Source of the DNA: DAIPXZ01 sp036782995
Lineage (GTDB): Bacteria; Bacillota; Clostridia; Saccharofermentanales; Saccharofermentanaceae
Direction of reading: 5' to 3'
DNA: 64,000 nucleotides
NCBI GenBank assembly: GCA_036782995.1
Contig: DAIPXZ010000002.1
Location: forward strand, 186,001 to 250,000
Every line of letters begins with the position of its first letter. Positions within the stretch are counted from its first letter, which is position 1. Made by a program: the position numbers and the translations under genes. This document shows positions 16,819 through 26,492 of the stretch, piece by piece. Under the pieces are notes generated by a model that had not been told where the DNA came from, did no database searches, and worked only from the letters and a program-made list of their open reading frames with translations.

Positions 16819-18957
16819 TTATAATGTAGGCTTTTCCCATGCATCGCCGAAACGACGGCGGAATGCCTCAATCATCGCTTTGTTTTCGGGCTTTTGCATC
16901 ATGGGATCCTCACTGAATACTTTTGTGATACTATCGCTTATGATTGGCAGCCATTTTGCGTCCTGATACAAATTCGCCACGTGAAATGCAGGCAAGCCAT
17001 GCTGACGGGTTCCAAAAAACTCACCCGGTCCGCGAAGAATTAAGTCCTGCTTTGCAATCTCAAAGCCATCCGTCGTTTGCGTCATGACTTCGAGTCTTTG
17101 CCTCGATATCGATTCTTGTGCGTCTGTATGTAGCAAGCATAAGGAATCAGAGCTCCCACGCCCGATTCTTCCGCGTAATTGATGTAATGTAGAAAGACCG
17201 AATCGCTCACTGTTTCGAATGACCATAAGTGTCGCATTCGGGTTATCGACACCGACCTCAACGACAGTCGTTGCGATAAGGACATCAATCTTCTTCTCCA
17301 AGAAGTCGCGTAGAATGACATCTTTTTCAGCGCTTTTCATTTTGCCGTGTAAAAGTGCGACCTTTTGATCCGTAAAAATGGCATTGGCATATCGGTCATA
17401 TAAGCTGACGACAGAGTCTAAGCCGAGCTTTTCTTGATTGGCTTTTGTGCCGGCTTCATCCTCCGTTTCCGACTCATCCACGAGCGGACACACAATATAC
17501 ACCTGATGTTGCGCTTCAATATGACTTCGGATGGTGGCGATTATGCGTCCCTCATCCTCACTCGAGACAATCATGGTATGAATCGGCTTTCGTCCGTTCG
17601 GCTTGGAGCGAATGATAGAAATATCCAAGTCGCCGTACAGAATCAAAGCCAATGTGCGCGGTATCGGAGTCGCCGACATTACAAGGGTATGAATGGCATG
17701 CTCACTATCTTGCTCCATTTGCTTTCTTTGGCGAACACCGAAACGATGTTGTTCATCTGTGACCATGATTCCGAGATTGTGAAAATGGTTATCTGACGAT
17801 AAAACGGCATGTGTCCCGACCAATATATCAATTGTCCCATCAAGAAGCCCAGCGCGGATGATTTTTTTCTCTTTTGCCGGCGTGCTTCCTTGTAATAAAG
17901 CAACGCGAATGCCGGTTCCGTCGAGCAGCTTGACAAAATTATCATAGTGCTGTGTCGCGAGAATCGACGTCGGTGCCATGTAGATTGATTGCGTTTTGGA
18001 GATTGCCCCCGCAACCATAGTGAGAAGCGCGACAATAGTCTTTCCGGAGCCAACATCCCCCTCAACCAAACGATTCATCGGCTTCTTTCGTTGAATATCG
18101 ACCGAAATATCGGAAAATGCCTTTTTCTGGTCATCAGTAAATTCGAAAGGCAAGCTTTTCACAAAGCTTCTCAAGCGCTCCAGTCCTTCTTCGTCAAGCG
18201 TCACCTGCGGCGCCGTTTGTTCCGATTCTGTTTGACGCTTCAAGATGGCAAGGCCGCCTGCAATAAGGAAAAGTTCTTCGACACACAGCCTTTTTCGCGC
18301 CTCTTCCACCTCGTCCATCGTAGTCGGCTGATGAATTTTTTCATAGGCATAATTCATAGCACACAAGTGATATTCGTTTCGCAAAGCCACGGGAAGCGGA
18401 TCAACGAGTTCCTGTAAAGCTTTTTCCATTACAAAAGAAATTGCACCGCGAATGATGCCTTGCGGTAATCCTTTTGTCGACGGATAGATTGGACGGATTC
18501 CGTTTGAAATCGCGTCTATATCGGCACTAACGACTGGATTTGTAATACGAATCGTATATCCCTCAAGAGAGACTTTGCCATGGAAAAAGTATTCTTCCCC
18601 GACAATGAGCTTGTTTTGCATATAAGGTTGATTGAAGAATGTCACTTGAATAGAATTCGTTCCGTCACTCGCAATCGTGCGCAAAATCGTTCTCGGTCCT
18701 TTCCGTTGCAAAGTAGGTTTTTTCAAAATCGTAGCAACAAAGGATTCCTCCCGATTATTTTCCAGGTCAGCAATGCTTTTTACCTGCGTCCAGTCTTCGT
18801 ATTTCCGCGGGAAAAACGAAATCAAATCATAGACGCGTTCAACACCAAGCTTACGAAACAACAACGCTCGCTTCGCACCGACGTATTGCAAGGTTTGCAA
18901 AGGAGTGTCAAGGAATGTGATATATTGGTTGGCAAGAATGCGGTCATCCGTGGTCAC
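16819..18957 (-). CDS. recG: ATP-dependent DNA helicase RecG
   Basis: 712 residues, full length. An N-terminal wedge/OB domain (1-about 230) is followed by two RecA-like motor domains: Walker A LVEGDVGSGKTIVAL, the DEQHRFG motif II, and motif VI in LHQLRGRIGRGSSDS. It reverses stalled replication forks and processes Holliday-like junctions. Its ATG overlaps the nth stop by 4 bases, so it is coupled to nth. Confidence 0.97.
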   Translation of the reverse strand: MTTDDRILANQYITFLDTPLQTLQYVGAKRALLFRKLGVERVYDLISFFPRKYEDWTQVKSIADLENNREESFVATILKKPTLQRKGPRTILRTIASDGTNSIQVTFFNQPYMQNKLIVGEEYFFHGKVSLEGYTIRITNPVVSADIDAISNGIRPIYPSTKGLPQGIIRGAISFVMEKALQELVDPLPVALRNEYHLCAMNYAYEKIHQPTTMDEVEEARKRLCVEELFLIAGGLAILKRQTESEQTAPQVTLDEEGLERLRSFVKSLPFEFTDDQKKAFSDISVDIQRKKPMNRLVEGDVGSGKTIVALLTMVAGAISKTQSIYMAPTSILATQHYDNFVKLLDGTGIRVALLQGSTPAKEKKIIRAGLLDGTIDILVGTHAVLSSDNHFHNLGIMVTDEQHRFGVRQRKQMEQDSEHAIHTLVMSATPIPRTLALILYGDLDISIIRSKPNGRKPIHTMIVSSEDEGRIIATIRSHIEAQHQVYIVCPLVDESETEDEAGTKANQEKLGLDSVVSLYDRYANAIFTDQKVALLHGKMKSAEKDVILRDFLEKKIDVLIATTVVEVGVDNPNATLMVIRNSERFGLSTLHQLRGRIGRGSSDSLCLLHTDAQESISRQRLEVMTQTTDGFEIAKQDLILRGPGEFFGTRQHGLPAFHVANLYQDAKWLPIISDSITKVFSEDPMMQKPENKAMIEAFRRRFGDAWEKPTL

Positions 18958-19610
18958 TTCGTTTCACCCTTCTTTCGATTACTTAATGCATAAGAGCAAT
19001 ACGGTGCCAACGAACATTCATCACAATAAGCCACTCTTGCATAGCAAAGAGCGCGACCATGTGCCACCATACGATGGGAAAAGGTCGCCCACTCTTCTTC
19101 TGGAAGCTGCTTCATTAAGTCCTTTTCAATTTTAATCGGGGTGTTTCCGTCTGATAGGCCAAGTCGGTTTGCGACACGGCTACAATGCGTATCAACTACA
19201 ATCGCCGGAATACGAAATTGTTCTGCTAATATCAGGTTCGCGACCTTGCGTCCTACACCCGGTAGCATCATGAGTTCTTCACGTGTCTTGGGGCATGTAT
19301 TATGGAACGTCGTCACATACAGCTTCGCCGATCCAGAGACAGACTTGGCCTTGTTACGCCATAACCCAAGCGTGTAGATTATTTCACCAATCTTCTCCTC
19401 GGAAGCTTCGGCAAGATCATTGGCAGTCGGGTATTGTTCAAAAAGAAGCTTCGTGATTTCATTTACACGGACATCCGTGCATTGCGCAGACAAAAGCGCC
19501 CGTACAATCAAATGAAACGGATCGTCGTCAAGCGTTAACGTGCAATGAGCATCTGGATACATGGCTTTTAGAGACGTGAGAATCGCCTGTATATCGGCGC
19601 TTTTTTTCAT
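18954..19610 (-). CDS. nth: Endonuclease III
   Basis: 218 residues. DNA glycosylase/AP lyase for oxidised pyrimidines. Helix-hairpin-helix MMLPGVGRKVANLIL with the catalytic Lys, catalytic Asp in VDTHCSRVANRLGL, and the [4Fe-4S] motif C-x6-C-x2-C-x5-C near the C-terminus (CYARVAYCDECSLAPYC). It overlaps the sensor kinase stop and the recG start by 4 bases each. Confidence 0.96.
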   Translation of the reverse strand: MKKSADIQAILTSLKAMYPDAHCTLTLDDDPFHLIVRALLSAQCTDVRVNEITKLLFEQYPTANDLAEASEEKIGEIIYTLGLWRNKAKSVSGSAKLYVTTFHNTCPKTREELMMLPGVGRKVANLILAEQFRIPAIVVDTHCSRVANRLGLSDGNTPIKIEKDLMKQLPEEEWATFSHRMVAHGRALCYARVAYCDECSLAPYCSYALSNRKKGETK

Positions 19611-21115
19611 GCTTGTTCCTCCGATTTACAACCATGGAGGGTATAAACAAACTTCGCACCACCGAGATCTTGGCTTCTCTCGACCCAAATCTTTTGACCG
19701 TGAGCATAGATGATTTCGCGGCAAATATAGAGACCGAGACCAAAACCGCTTTCTGCACGTGACGGGTCGACCTTATAGAAGCTTTCGAAAACACGACTTT
19801 CCTTTTCCGGTGGAATTCCCGTGCCAGAATCCTCGACAGAAACGATTACCGTATCGGTTTTCGGCTGATATGTTGTTGAAAGTCCGATGATTCCGTCGAT
19901 TGGCGTAAACTTCACCGCATTCGTAATGAGATTATATATCACTCGATAAAGCGCCTGACTGTCACCATAAACAAGCATTTCGTTGTCTTGATTGAAATTA
20001 AGATCGACTTGTACATCGAGATTCTTTTCAGCAAGGAGATTTTCGAGATTCGAAACCGTGTCACGAATCATTTCGTTGATATCGAAAAATTCGAGCTTGT
20101 TGCGATCAATTTGACTTAATGAAGAGGCTTCAGTCATTGATGTGATGAGCTTTTGGATGCGATTCACTTCCGTAACGATGGTATCCATATACATCGGGTA
20201 TTTTTCCGGCGGAATTGTCCCGTCCGTCATCGCGGTCAAAAATCCCTTTATTGATGTCAGAGGAGTACGCAAATCATGAGCAATGGACGAAATGAAGAGC
20301 TTTCGGTCTGATTCTTGGCGTTCGAGTCGCTCAATCATGCTATTCACCGTTCGTACCATGAGCGATATTTCATCCGTTAATACGTACTTTACCGGGGATT
20401 CCTTCTCGAGCTCCGGCATCACGATACGTGCGGACAAATCTCCCTGTGTAACCTTTGAGGCGGCATCAGAAAGCAAACGAAGCGGTCGAATGATGGAGCG
20501 CGTCATTAAAGTAAAAAGAACAAGCGCCATGGAAAATGAAATCAATACCGGTAATGCCAATGCGTTTGAAAGGCGCCAGAAGGCCTCTGCTTGGACGTTA
20601 AACTCTGTATAGAATTGGAGATATCGTCCGTTGTCCGTTTTCGTTACTGTCGAAACCCAAACACTTCTGGAATCAGTAAAAAGACCATCTCTTGACTCGT
20701 CAGTATTTGTCTTACCAATCTGCATCAGCATATCTGTATGCATTTCCTCAGAAAGATACAAATTGTCACCGACGGATACAAGGTATGCCTTTTTCGATTC
20801 GGGAATATCGGACAAATAAACAAGTTTACTGTCTTGATCTACCAGCCAAATCGTGCATTCCTCAACGCGCGCCATGGATGATAAATATGAAGTAATCGAG
20901 GATGGTGTTGCGTTTTCATCTTCTAACAAGGCATCATAGGCATCCGTAATCGATGCGGCACGATCCGTCATTTCACTTTTCGCGTCAACAATCAAAGAAG
21001 TAGACATTTGCTGATAATAGAGAATACAAAGCACCAAAAAAACAATAATGGTGCAAAGCGCCAAGGAAAGAACTGTGCGTAAATATACTGATGGCGTTTT
21101 CGTCTTGTTTTTCAT
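19607..21115 (-). CDS. Membrane sensor histidine kinase
   Basis: 502 residues. Membrane helix about 15-35, an extracellular sensing domain of about 150 residues, a second helix about 186-206, a HAMP domain to about 265, HisKA with phosphoacceptor His280 in SIAHDLRTPLTS, and HATPase with the N box (NLITNAVKF) and G boxes (DSGTGIPPE, FGLGLYICREI). It should phosphorylate the response regulator encoded 36 bases upstream. The overall layout is like PhoR/ResE/VicK types, but the signal is not predictable. It overlaps nth by 4 bases. Confidence 0.93.
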   Translation of the reverse strand: MKNKTKTPSVYLRTVLSLALCTIIVFLVLCILYYQQMSTSLIVDAKSEMTDRAASITDAYDALLEDENATPSSITSYLSSMARVEECTIWLVDQDSKLVYLSDIPESKKAYLVSVGDNLYLSEEMHTDMLMQIGKTNTDESRDGLFTDSRSVWVSTVTKTDNGRYLQFYTEFNVQAEAFWRLSNALALPVLISFSMALVLFTLMTRSIIRPLRLLSDAASKVTQGDLSARIVMPELEKESPVKYVLTDEISLMVRTVNSMIERLERQESDRKLFISSIAHDLRTPLTSIKGFLTAMTDGTIPPEKYPMYMDTIVTEVNRIQKLITSMTEASSLSQIDRNKLEFFDINEMIRDTVSNLENLLAEKNLDVQVDLNFNQDNEMLVYGDSQALYRVIYNLITNAVKFTPIDGIIGLSTTYQPKTDTVIVSVEDSGTGIPPEKESRVFESFYKVDPSRAESGFGLGLYICREIIYAHGQKIWVERSQDLGGAKFVYTLHGCKSEEQA

Positions 21116-21151
21116 TACAAATGCGCTTTCCGACGATTAATCTGACCTCAA

Positions 21152-21874
21152 TCAGGTCGTTTGCGTCGTCTCGAATTTATATCCGACACCCCAAACGGTC
21201 TTAATTTGCCAATTGGTTTCGCGGTCCGGATTTTCGATCTTTTCGCGGATACGTTTCACGTGTACATCCACAGTACGGGACTCTCCGTAGAAATCATAGC
21301 CCCATACATTTTCGAGCAACTGTTCACGTGTGAATACGCGATTCGGATGAGAAGCGAGGAAAAAGAGAAGCTCCAGTTCCTTCGGTGGCATATCAATTTC
21401 AGTACCATCTACAGTCACGCAATAGCGAGCCTTATCAACAGTAAATCCAATATAAGAGATGATTTCACTGACTTCTTGTGGTTCCTGTTGTTGCGCAACT
21501 GCGGTATCACGTTTATCGGTGCGGCGTAAAACAGCCTTCACGCGAGCAAGAAGCTCCTTCGGCTCGAAAGGCTTTTGCACGTAATCATCTGCTCCGAGCT
21601 CCAAGCCAACCACCTTATCCAAGGTATCGGTTCTTGCAGTCAACATAATAATCGGAACATCAGAGGTCTTTCGAATCTCACGGCAAATGTCATAACCGTC
21701 TTTACCCGGAAGCATTAAGTCGAGAACGACCAAATCCGGATTGGCCGATTGAAATGTCTCCACTGCACGTTCACCAGTCAAGCAACTGATTACTGCGAAA
21801 CCGTCTTTATCAAAATACAGCCGCAAAACTTCAACAATGTTTGGATCATCATCAACTACCAATACCTTTTTCAT
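21152..21874 (-). CDS. OmpR/PhoB-family response regulator
   Basis: 240 residues from the ATG at 21874 (GAGGTG about 7 bases upstream; the GTG at 21883 is too close). Receiver domain MKKVLVVDDDPN with acceptor Asp52 in LVVLDLMLPGKDGYD and Lys in QKPFEPKELLARV; C-terminal winged helix ending VDVHVKRIREK and VWGVGYKF. It pairs with the kinase downstream. The regulon is unknown; its place between nrdR/ftsZ and nth/recG may be incidental. Confidence 0.94.
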   Translation of the reverse strand: MKKVLVVDDDPNIVEVLRLYFDKDGFAVISCLTGERAVETFQSANPDLVVLDLMLPGKDGYDICREIRKTSDVPIIMLTARTDTLDKVVGLELGADDYVQKPFEPKELLARVKAVLRRTDKRDTAVAQQQEPQEVSEIISYIGFTVDKARYCVTVDGTEIDMPPKELELLFFLASHPNRVFTREQLLENVWGYDFYGESRTVDVHVKRIREKIENPDRETNWQIKTVWGVGYKFETTQTT

Positions 21875-21892
21875 TTGCGTCACCTCGTACGG

Positions 21893-22345
21893 TTATTTTT
21901 TGAGCATTTCGTTTAATTCATCAAGAAATGAGTTCACATCCTTAAATTGACGATAAACCGATGCGAAGCGTACATATGCGACTTCGTCGATTTCTTTCAG
22001 TTTCATCATCACCAGTTGCCCGATTTCCTGAGTGGAAATCTCGCGATTCGCCGAAGCTTGAATTTGCGATTCAACATATGCAACAACCCCGGTTAATTGT
22101 TCGATGGATACAGGTCGTTTCTCACATGCTTTTAGCAAACCGCCCAGAAGCTTATCTTGGTTATATGGTTCACGCGCGCCATCCTTCTTGATAACAAGAA
22201 GAGGCACAATCTCAACCTTCTCATATGTTGTAAACCGCGAAGCGCAGGAAAGACATTCACGTCGTCTGCGAATCGCTGCTCCATCATCTGCCGGGCGCGA
22301 ATCAATTACTTTATCTTCGTCATGTCCGCAAAATGGGCACTTCAT
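21893..22345 (-). CDS. nrdR: Transcriptional repressor NrdR
   Basis: 150 residues. The zinc ribbon MKCPFCGHDEDKVIDSRP with CLSCASRFTTYE and the ATP-cone domain starting VIKKDGAREPYNQDKLLGGL are diagnostic. It senses dATP/ATP and represses ribonucleotide reductase genes. It begins 6 bases after the ftsZ stop, so it is in the ftsZ transcript. Confidence 0.97.
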   Translation of the reverse strand: MKCPFCGHDEDKVIDSRPADDGAAIRRRRECLSCASRFTTYEKVEIVPLLVIKKDGAREPYNQDKLLGGLLKACEKRPVSIEQLTGVVAYVESQIQASANREISTQEIGQLVMMKLKEIDEVAYVRFASVYRQFKDVNSFLDELNEMLKK

Positions 22346-22351
22346 GTCATA

Positions 22352-23851
22352 TCACTCTTCCAAATTGTCGTTATCGCTTAAGAACCAAGGAAGAACCTTA
22401 TTCTTCTTCTCATGAGGTTTCGATGCTTCCGGTGCCGGTGCTGCAGGAGCAACCGGATGTGACGGAACCACGTTTGATTGCGGACGACCGCCCTGTTGTG
22501 TCGGTTGCGGAGCAGGAGCAGCGGCTTGTGGTTGCTTCGGTGCCGGTGCAGGTGTAGCTTCCTTCGAACGATATGACGGAACAGCACTATAAGAACCTGT
22601 ACTTGGTGCTGTATGTGCAACCGGCTTTATAGAAGACTGTGATTTCGAAGGGAAAATGCGTGTGCCTTCATCAGCCTTCGTTTCTGGTTCCGGATCACCG
22701 AAAAGGAATTCAGGTACCGCAGAATGACGTGGCTGGGCTGGTGCAGGTGCAGGTGCTGGTTCCGGTTCCTTTTCAAAAGAAGCGGCAGGTGCAGCAACTG
22801 GTGCAGCATGCGGAACAGCGCTGATGATGTTCGGATTTTGACGGGAAATAATCGATGTTGCCGGGCGGAAAGCCGAAGCGTTCTCGGTATTGTCAAAGCC
22901 TGAAGCGATAACAGTAATCATGATTTCATCTTCCAATGTAGGATCGATTACGGCACCAACAATAATATCAGCGTCGCCTGCAACAGCATCACGTACGACA
23001 GAAGCGGCAGCGTCAATTTCATGAAGCTTCATGTTGCGGCTACCGGTAAAGTTAATGATAACGCCTCTCGCGCCTTCAATTGAGGTGTCCAAAAGAGGAC
23101 TGTTGATGGCTTGCTTCACAGCAGCAGAAGCTCTGCCTTCGCCGGAAGCACGACCGATACCCATATGGCATACGCCAGCATTGGTCATAACGCGGCGGAC
23201 ATCCGCCAAGTCAAGGTTAATGAGACCCGGGATAGCAACCAAGTCAGAAATACCGGCAACACCAAACTTCAATACTTGGTCAGCCATGTTAAATGCATCA
23301 TCAATCGATGTATCTTCATCAGTGACATCAAGAAGCTTATCGTTCGCGACAACAATCAGCGAATCGACATATTTCTCAATCTCACGAATGCCGCGTTCTG
23401 CGTTCTGCATACGACGCGGTCCTTCAAAACGGAAAGGACGAGTTACTACTGCGACAGTTAAGATACCAAGCTCTCTCGCAATCTGTGCTACGACTGGTGC
23501 AGCACCGGTTCCGGTACCGCCGCCCATGCCAGCAGTGATAAATAACATATCGGTTCCACGTATCGCTTGTGCGATTTCGTCCTTACTCTCTTCGGCAGCC
23601 TTCTCACCAATCGTAGGATCAGCACCGCAACCGAGGCCGCGTGTTATCTTCTCGCCGATTTGAATACAGCTCTGTGCCTTCGAACGGGCCAGCGCCTGAT
23701 GATCTGTATTTACAGAGATAAAGTCAATACCCTGAACAGAGCTCTCAACCATGCGGTCTACGGCATTACATCCGCCACCGCCTACTCCGATAACTTTAAT
23801 TGCTGCGAACGGATCGTCTTCCAATGAATAGCCGAGCTTAAAGTCTGACAT
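22352..23851 (-). CDS. ftsZ: Cell division GTPase FtsZ with extra-long linker
   Basis: 499 residues against a usual 350-400. Tubulin-like GTPase with the signature GGGTGTG in AGMGGGTGTGAAPVVA, T7-loop region DLADVRRVMTNAG, and domain end near residue 315. Then comes an intrinsically disordered linker of roughly 165 residues rich in Pro, Ala and Gln (runs such as EPAPAPAPAQP, APAPKQPQAAAPAPQP) and a conserved-type C-terminal peptide VLPWFLSDNDNLEE for FtsA/SepF/EzrA-type partners. It forms the division ring. A separate promoter is visible upstream, outside the ftsQ-sbp run. Confidence 0.97.
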   Translation of the reverse strand: MSDFKLGYSLEDDPFAAIKVIGVGGGGCNAVDRMVESSVQGIDFISVNTDHQALARSKAQSCIQIGEKITRGLGCGADPTIGEKAAEESKDEIAQAIRGTDMLFITAGMGGGTGTGAAPVVAQIARELGILTVAVVTRPFRFEGPRRMQNAERGIREIEKYVDSLIVVANDKLLDVTDEDTSIDDAFNMADQVLKFGVAGISDLVAIPGLINLDLADVRRVMTNAGVCHMGIGRASGEGRASAAVKQAINSPLLDTSIEGARGVIINFTGSRNMKLHEIDAAASVVRDAVAGDADIIVGAVIDPTLEDEIMITVIASGFDNTENASAFRPATSIISRQNPNIISAVPHAAPVAAPAASFEKEPEPAPAPAPAQPRHSAVPEFLFGDPEPETKADEGTRIFPSKSQSSIKPVAHTAPSTGSYSAVPSYRSKEATPAPAPKQPQAAAPAPQPTQQGGRPQSNVVPSHPVAPAAPAPEASKPHEKKNKVLPWFLSDNDNLEE

Positions 23852-23917
23852 AGCTCTATTCCTCCATATGCATATATTCTAACGTAATATAATCATGCCT
23901 ATTGTGTACCACTGTCA

Positions 23918-23946
23918 ATTCTACACTAAATGTAGTGGTCTAGCAA
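23918..23946 (-). promoter_or_regulatory. Candidate ftsZ promoter
   Basis: Minus strand TTGCTA, 17-base spacer, TAGAAT, about 70 bases before the ftsZ ATG. The spacer and flanks contain an inverted repeat (ACCACT...AGTGGT, about 23909-23939) that could be an operator. Confidence 0.55.
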
Positions 23947-24022
23947 TAGAAATTTACTATATAATCAATTCTGTTACAGTGCTTTTACAGCGAGATTTCA
24001 GCCTGTTTTACCGCGTGAAAAA

Positions 24023-24445
24023 TCAGTCATCGAGTGGAGTAATATCCGCATTTTCATCCCCGTTTTCATGAGAATCAGAGGATACCGATTTTGCATTAGC
24101 AGCATTTTTTTCATCTATTTTATGTAAGAAGATGCGACGAAGCTTCGAAAAGTTCACGAAAATACGATTACCGAAAGCAAATATCGCCGCGTAATAGAGC
24201 GGTAAACCCAATTGCTCTCCGAGCGCTGTCAACGCCAATGCAACAAGTGCATTGCCGAGAACGCCTGTAACGAAGAGTCTGGTCTTAAATCTTCCACGCA
24301 TATCGGCAACAATCGCGCCCATGAGTGAATCCACCATGGTGAGAATCAATATTGCAATATAGGTCGAGTAAGCCGACGGAATATCATATCCGATGAGTAA
24401 TCCGATAATAAGTCCGAGAATCAATCCGATCAATGGGATAATCAC
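24023..24445 (-). CDS. sbp: Small basic protein family (DUF1290) membrane protein
   Basis: 140 residues from a GTG start with GGAGG 9 bases upstream. Three to four hydrophobic helices (residues 3-20, 25-45, 58-78, 82-98) with the conserved ILTMVDSLMGAIVADMRGRF segment of the Sbp/DUF1290 family, then an acidic hydrophilic tail. The function is unknown, but the gene is found between ftsQ/divIB and ftsZ in many Bacillota, suggesting a divisome role. Confidence 0.85.
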   Translation of the reverse strand: MIIPLIGLILGLIIGLLIGYDIPSAYSTYIAILILTMVDSLMGAIVADMRGRFKTRLFVTGVLGNALVALALTALGEQLGLPLYYAAIFAFGNRIFVNFSKLRRIFLHKIDEKNAANAKSVSSDSHENGDENADITPLDD

Positions 24446-24465
24446 GTTTCTGTTCCTCCTTTACC

Positions 24466-25398
24466 CTATTTGAATACCGGCGAGTTGCCTGACATATCCA
24501 AAAATCTACCGGTTGTGTCATCAAATGACCCGTGTGAAATAGCATAGCGTAACCATAGCATGTCATCCGATATGTTTTTGAGCGAGCCAATCTTTACCGT
24601 TATCGTGTCAAGCTGTCCGGGTAATGTCATGACGATAAATGAATTCGCATATCCGCAATAGCGAACCGACTTCACGTAGGCCAAAAATTCGAACGTCTCT
24701 TCCACATCACTTTCTGTCGCATCCGCACCTAGCATCGCACCGAGTATTGTGAGACACACTTCGTAGCCTTCTTGATTTTCGAGCTCGATGGTTTTTCCCA
24801 AAACGACCGCGGTTATAGGAAGCCCCTGTATTTCCGGGATGCCGAGCGGGACACTTCCCTGGTTATATTCGACTACCACTCCATCTTGGTCAATCACAGC
24901 ATAGCCATCCGGCACTGCGATGTATGCGATTTTATGGCGTTCAGTGACTTTGACATGAACCCTCGAGGGAAATTCAATCGTGATATCTATGTCCTTTATG
25001 TATGGGTTGTCGCGTTTGATTTGTTCTTCAAGGTCGCCATAATGTGTCGTGAGGAATGGAATTGTACCACCTGAAAGGCGTGCGAACAGATGGTCTCCCG
25101 AATGAATATCCATCTCAGTGAGGATGGTTTGCGCGTCCATAATTTTCGTACCTTCAATCTCAACCGAGCCGACCTGAAAATTCGGATGAAAACAGATGAC
25201 GCAGGTAAAAACAATAAGCATGATTCCTAGAATGGCAATCAGAACAGTACGAAGTGGAATCATCTTCCCTTTAATCATGAATGTGATGCCGTTTTGATTC
25301 GAAGGCATGGGCATACCTTCGGCTGCTATTGCATCCGTATTTTCATCCGGTTTCATCGGATTAATCATCATCACATTCGGTTTCTTATCTTCCTGCAA
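24466..25398 (-). CDS. ftsQ: Cell division protein FtsQ/DivIB
   Basis: About 310 residues. A cytoplasmic N-terminus, one membrane helix at about 50-72, then an extracellular POTRA domain (FQVGSVEIEGTKIMDAQTIL) and the beta domain with FPSRVHVKVTERHKIAYI, followed by a FtsQ C-terminal region. It links early and late divisome proteins. The start is uncertain: TTG at 25398 lies inside the murG end (14-base overlap); GTG at 25374 or ATG at 25371 are alternatives. Confidence 0.88.
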   Translation of the reverse strand: MQEDKKPNVMMINPMKPDENTDAIAAEGMPMPSNQNGITFMIKGKMIPLRTVLIAILGIMLIVFTCVICFHPNFQVGSVEIEGTKIMDAQTILTEMDIHSGDHLFARLSGGTIPFLTTHYGDLEEQIKRDNPYIKDIDITIEFPSRVHVKVTERHKIAYIAVPDGYAVIDQDGVVVEYNQGSVPLGIPEIQGLPITAVVLGKTIELENQEGYEVCLTILGAMLGADATESDVEETFEFLAYVKSVRYCGYANSFIVMTLPGQLDTITVKIGSLKNISDDMLWLRYAISHGSFDDTTGRFLDMSGNSPVFK

Positions 25399-26491
25399 GC
25401 TTATTTACCTCGTGAAGAATTTCTTCGACGGCATCACTCTTCGCTAATGTTCGCGCATTCTCGCGAAGCATGGCCAAACGAGCATCGTCATGTATCCATT
25501 GCTCTATCGTCTCGGGGAGCTTTTCGTTTACTTCGTTATCCGGAATGATGATTCCCGCATTAGCATCGGTAAACGCTTTCGCATTGTAGGTTTGATGATC
25601 TTGTGCCGCGTATGGATACGGAATGAAGATTGATGCGACACCTATTGCCGCAATCTCCGCACAGGTAATAGCTCCGCTCCTGCCAATAAACAAGTCTGCC
25701 GCCGCCATGTAAACTTCCGGATTCGAGATATACTCAAATACTTCGATGTTCGACGGCCATGATGCCATCTCATCTCGAATTTCCTCATAGCGACGCTTTC
25801 CTACGCTGAGTACATATCGAATGGAATCACCCATATGCGCCGAAGCATATGCCACAACGGCTTCGTTAATGGTCTTTGCGCCGAGACTGCCGCCCATGGC
25901 AAGTATCAACTTTTCATTCGGTGAAAGGCCGAGCTTTAATCGTGCATCTTCTCGATTTATACCGAAAAAGCGTGCACGAACGGGATTGCCCGTATATGCG
26001 ATTTTTGCGCGCTTCGAGAAATATCTGTCTAAATTGGGAAAACTCGTACATACGACAGAAGCATGACGTGACATCATACGATTCGAACGTCCGGGGAATG
26101 CGTTTTGCTCGTGAAGTAGAATCGGGACATGCATTTTATGTGCTGCAGAGATTAACGGACTACATACGAATCCGCCCGTGCCGATAACGACATCCGGCTG
26201 GATATCGCGAATCAGCCTTATACATTCTTTTCGCCCTTTGGCAAAATCAAGTATCGCTCGAATCATTTTTGGAGATGGTTTCAGCGGCAATGCACTGGCG
26301 TGAATAATATGAAAAGGATAATTCGCTTCTGGTACAATCTGCGATTCGAGACCTTTTTCCGTGCCAACAAATTCAACCGAGGATGCTTCGCTGCCCGCGT
26401 CAACGGAAGGCGCGTGAATAATGGCCTCCGCGATTGCGATTGCGGGATTGATATGTCCGCTTGTTCCTCCACCTGCAATTAATACTTTCAC
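25385..26491 (-). CDS. murG: Lipid II synthase MurG
   Basis: 368 residues from a GTG start that lies one base behind the ftsW stop. It adds GlcNAc from UDP-GlcNAc to lipid I. GT-B fold with GGGTSGHINPAIAIAEAI at the N-terminus, FVGTEKGLES, HEQNAFPGRSNR, MGGSLGAKTIN and the UDP-sugar site FIGRSGAITCAEIAA with IPYPYAAQDHQT. Peripheral membrane enzyme of the dcw cluster. Confidence 0.97.
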   Translation of the reverse strand: MKVLIAGGGTSGHINPAIAIAEAIIHAPSVDAGSEASSVEFVGTEKGLESQIVPEANYPFHIIHASALPLKPSPKMIRAILDFAKGRKECIRLIRDIQPDVVIGTGGFVCSPLISAAHKMHVPILLHEQNAFPGRSNRMMSRHASVVCTSFPNLDRYFSKRAKIAYTGNPVRARFFGINREDARLKLGLSPNEKLILAMGGSLGAKTINEAVVAYASAHMGDSIRYVLSVGKRRYEEIRDEMASWPSNIEVFEYISNPEVYMAAADLFIGRSGAITCAEIAAIGVASIFIPYPYAAQDHQTYNAKAFTDANAGIIIPDNEVNEKLPETIEQWIHDDARLAMLRENARTLAKSDAVEEILHEVNKLAGR

Positions 26492-26492
26492 A

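Noticed and set aside
23031..23663. 210-codon plus-strand open frame
   Set aside because: Antisense to the ftsZ GTPase domain.
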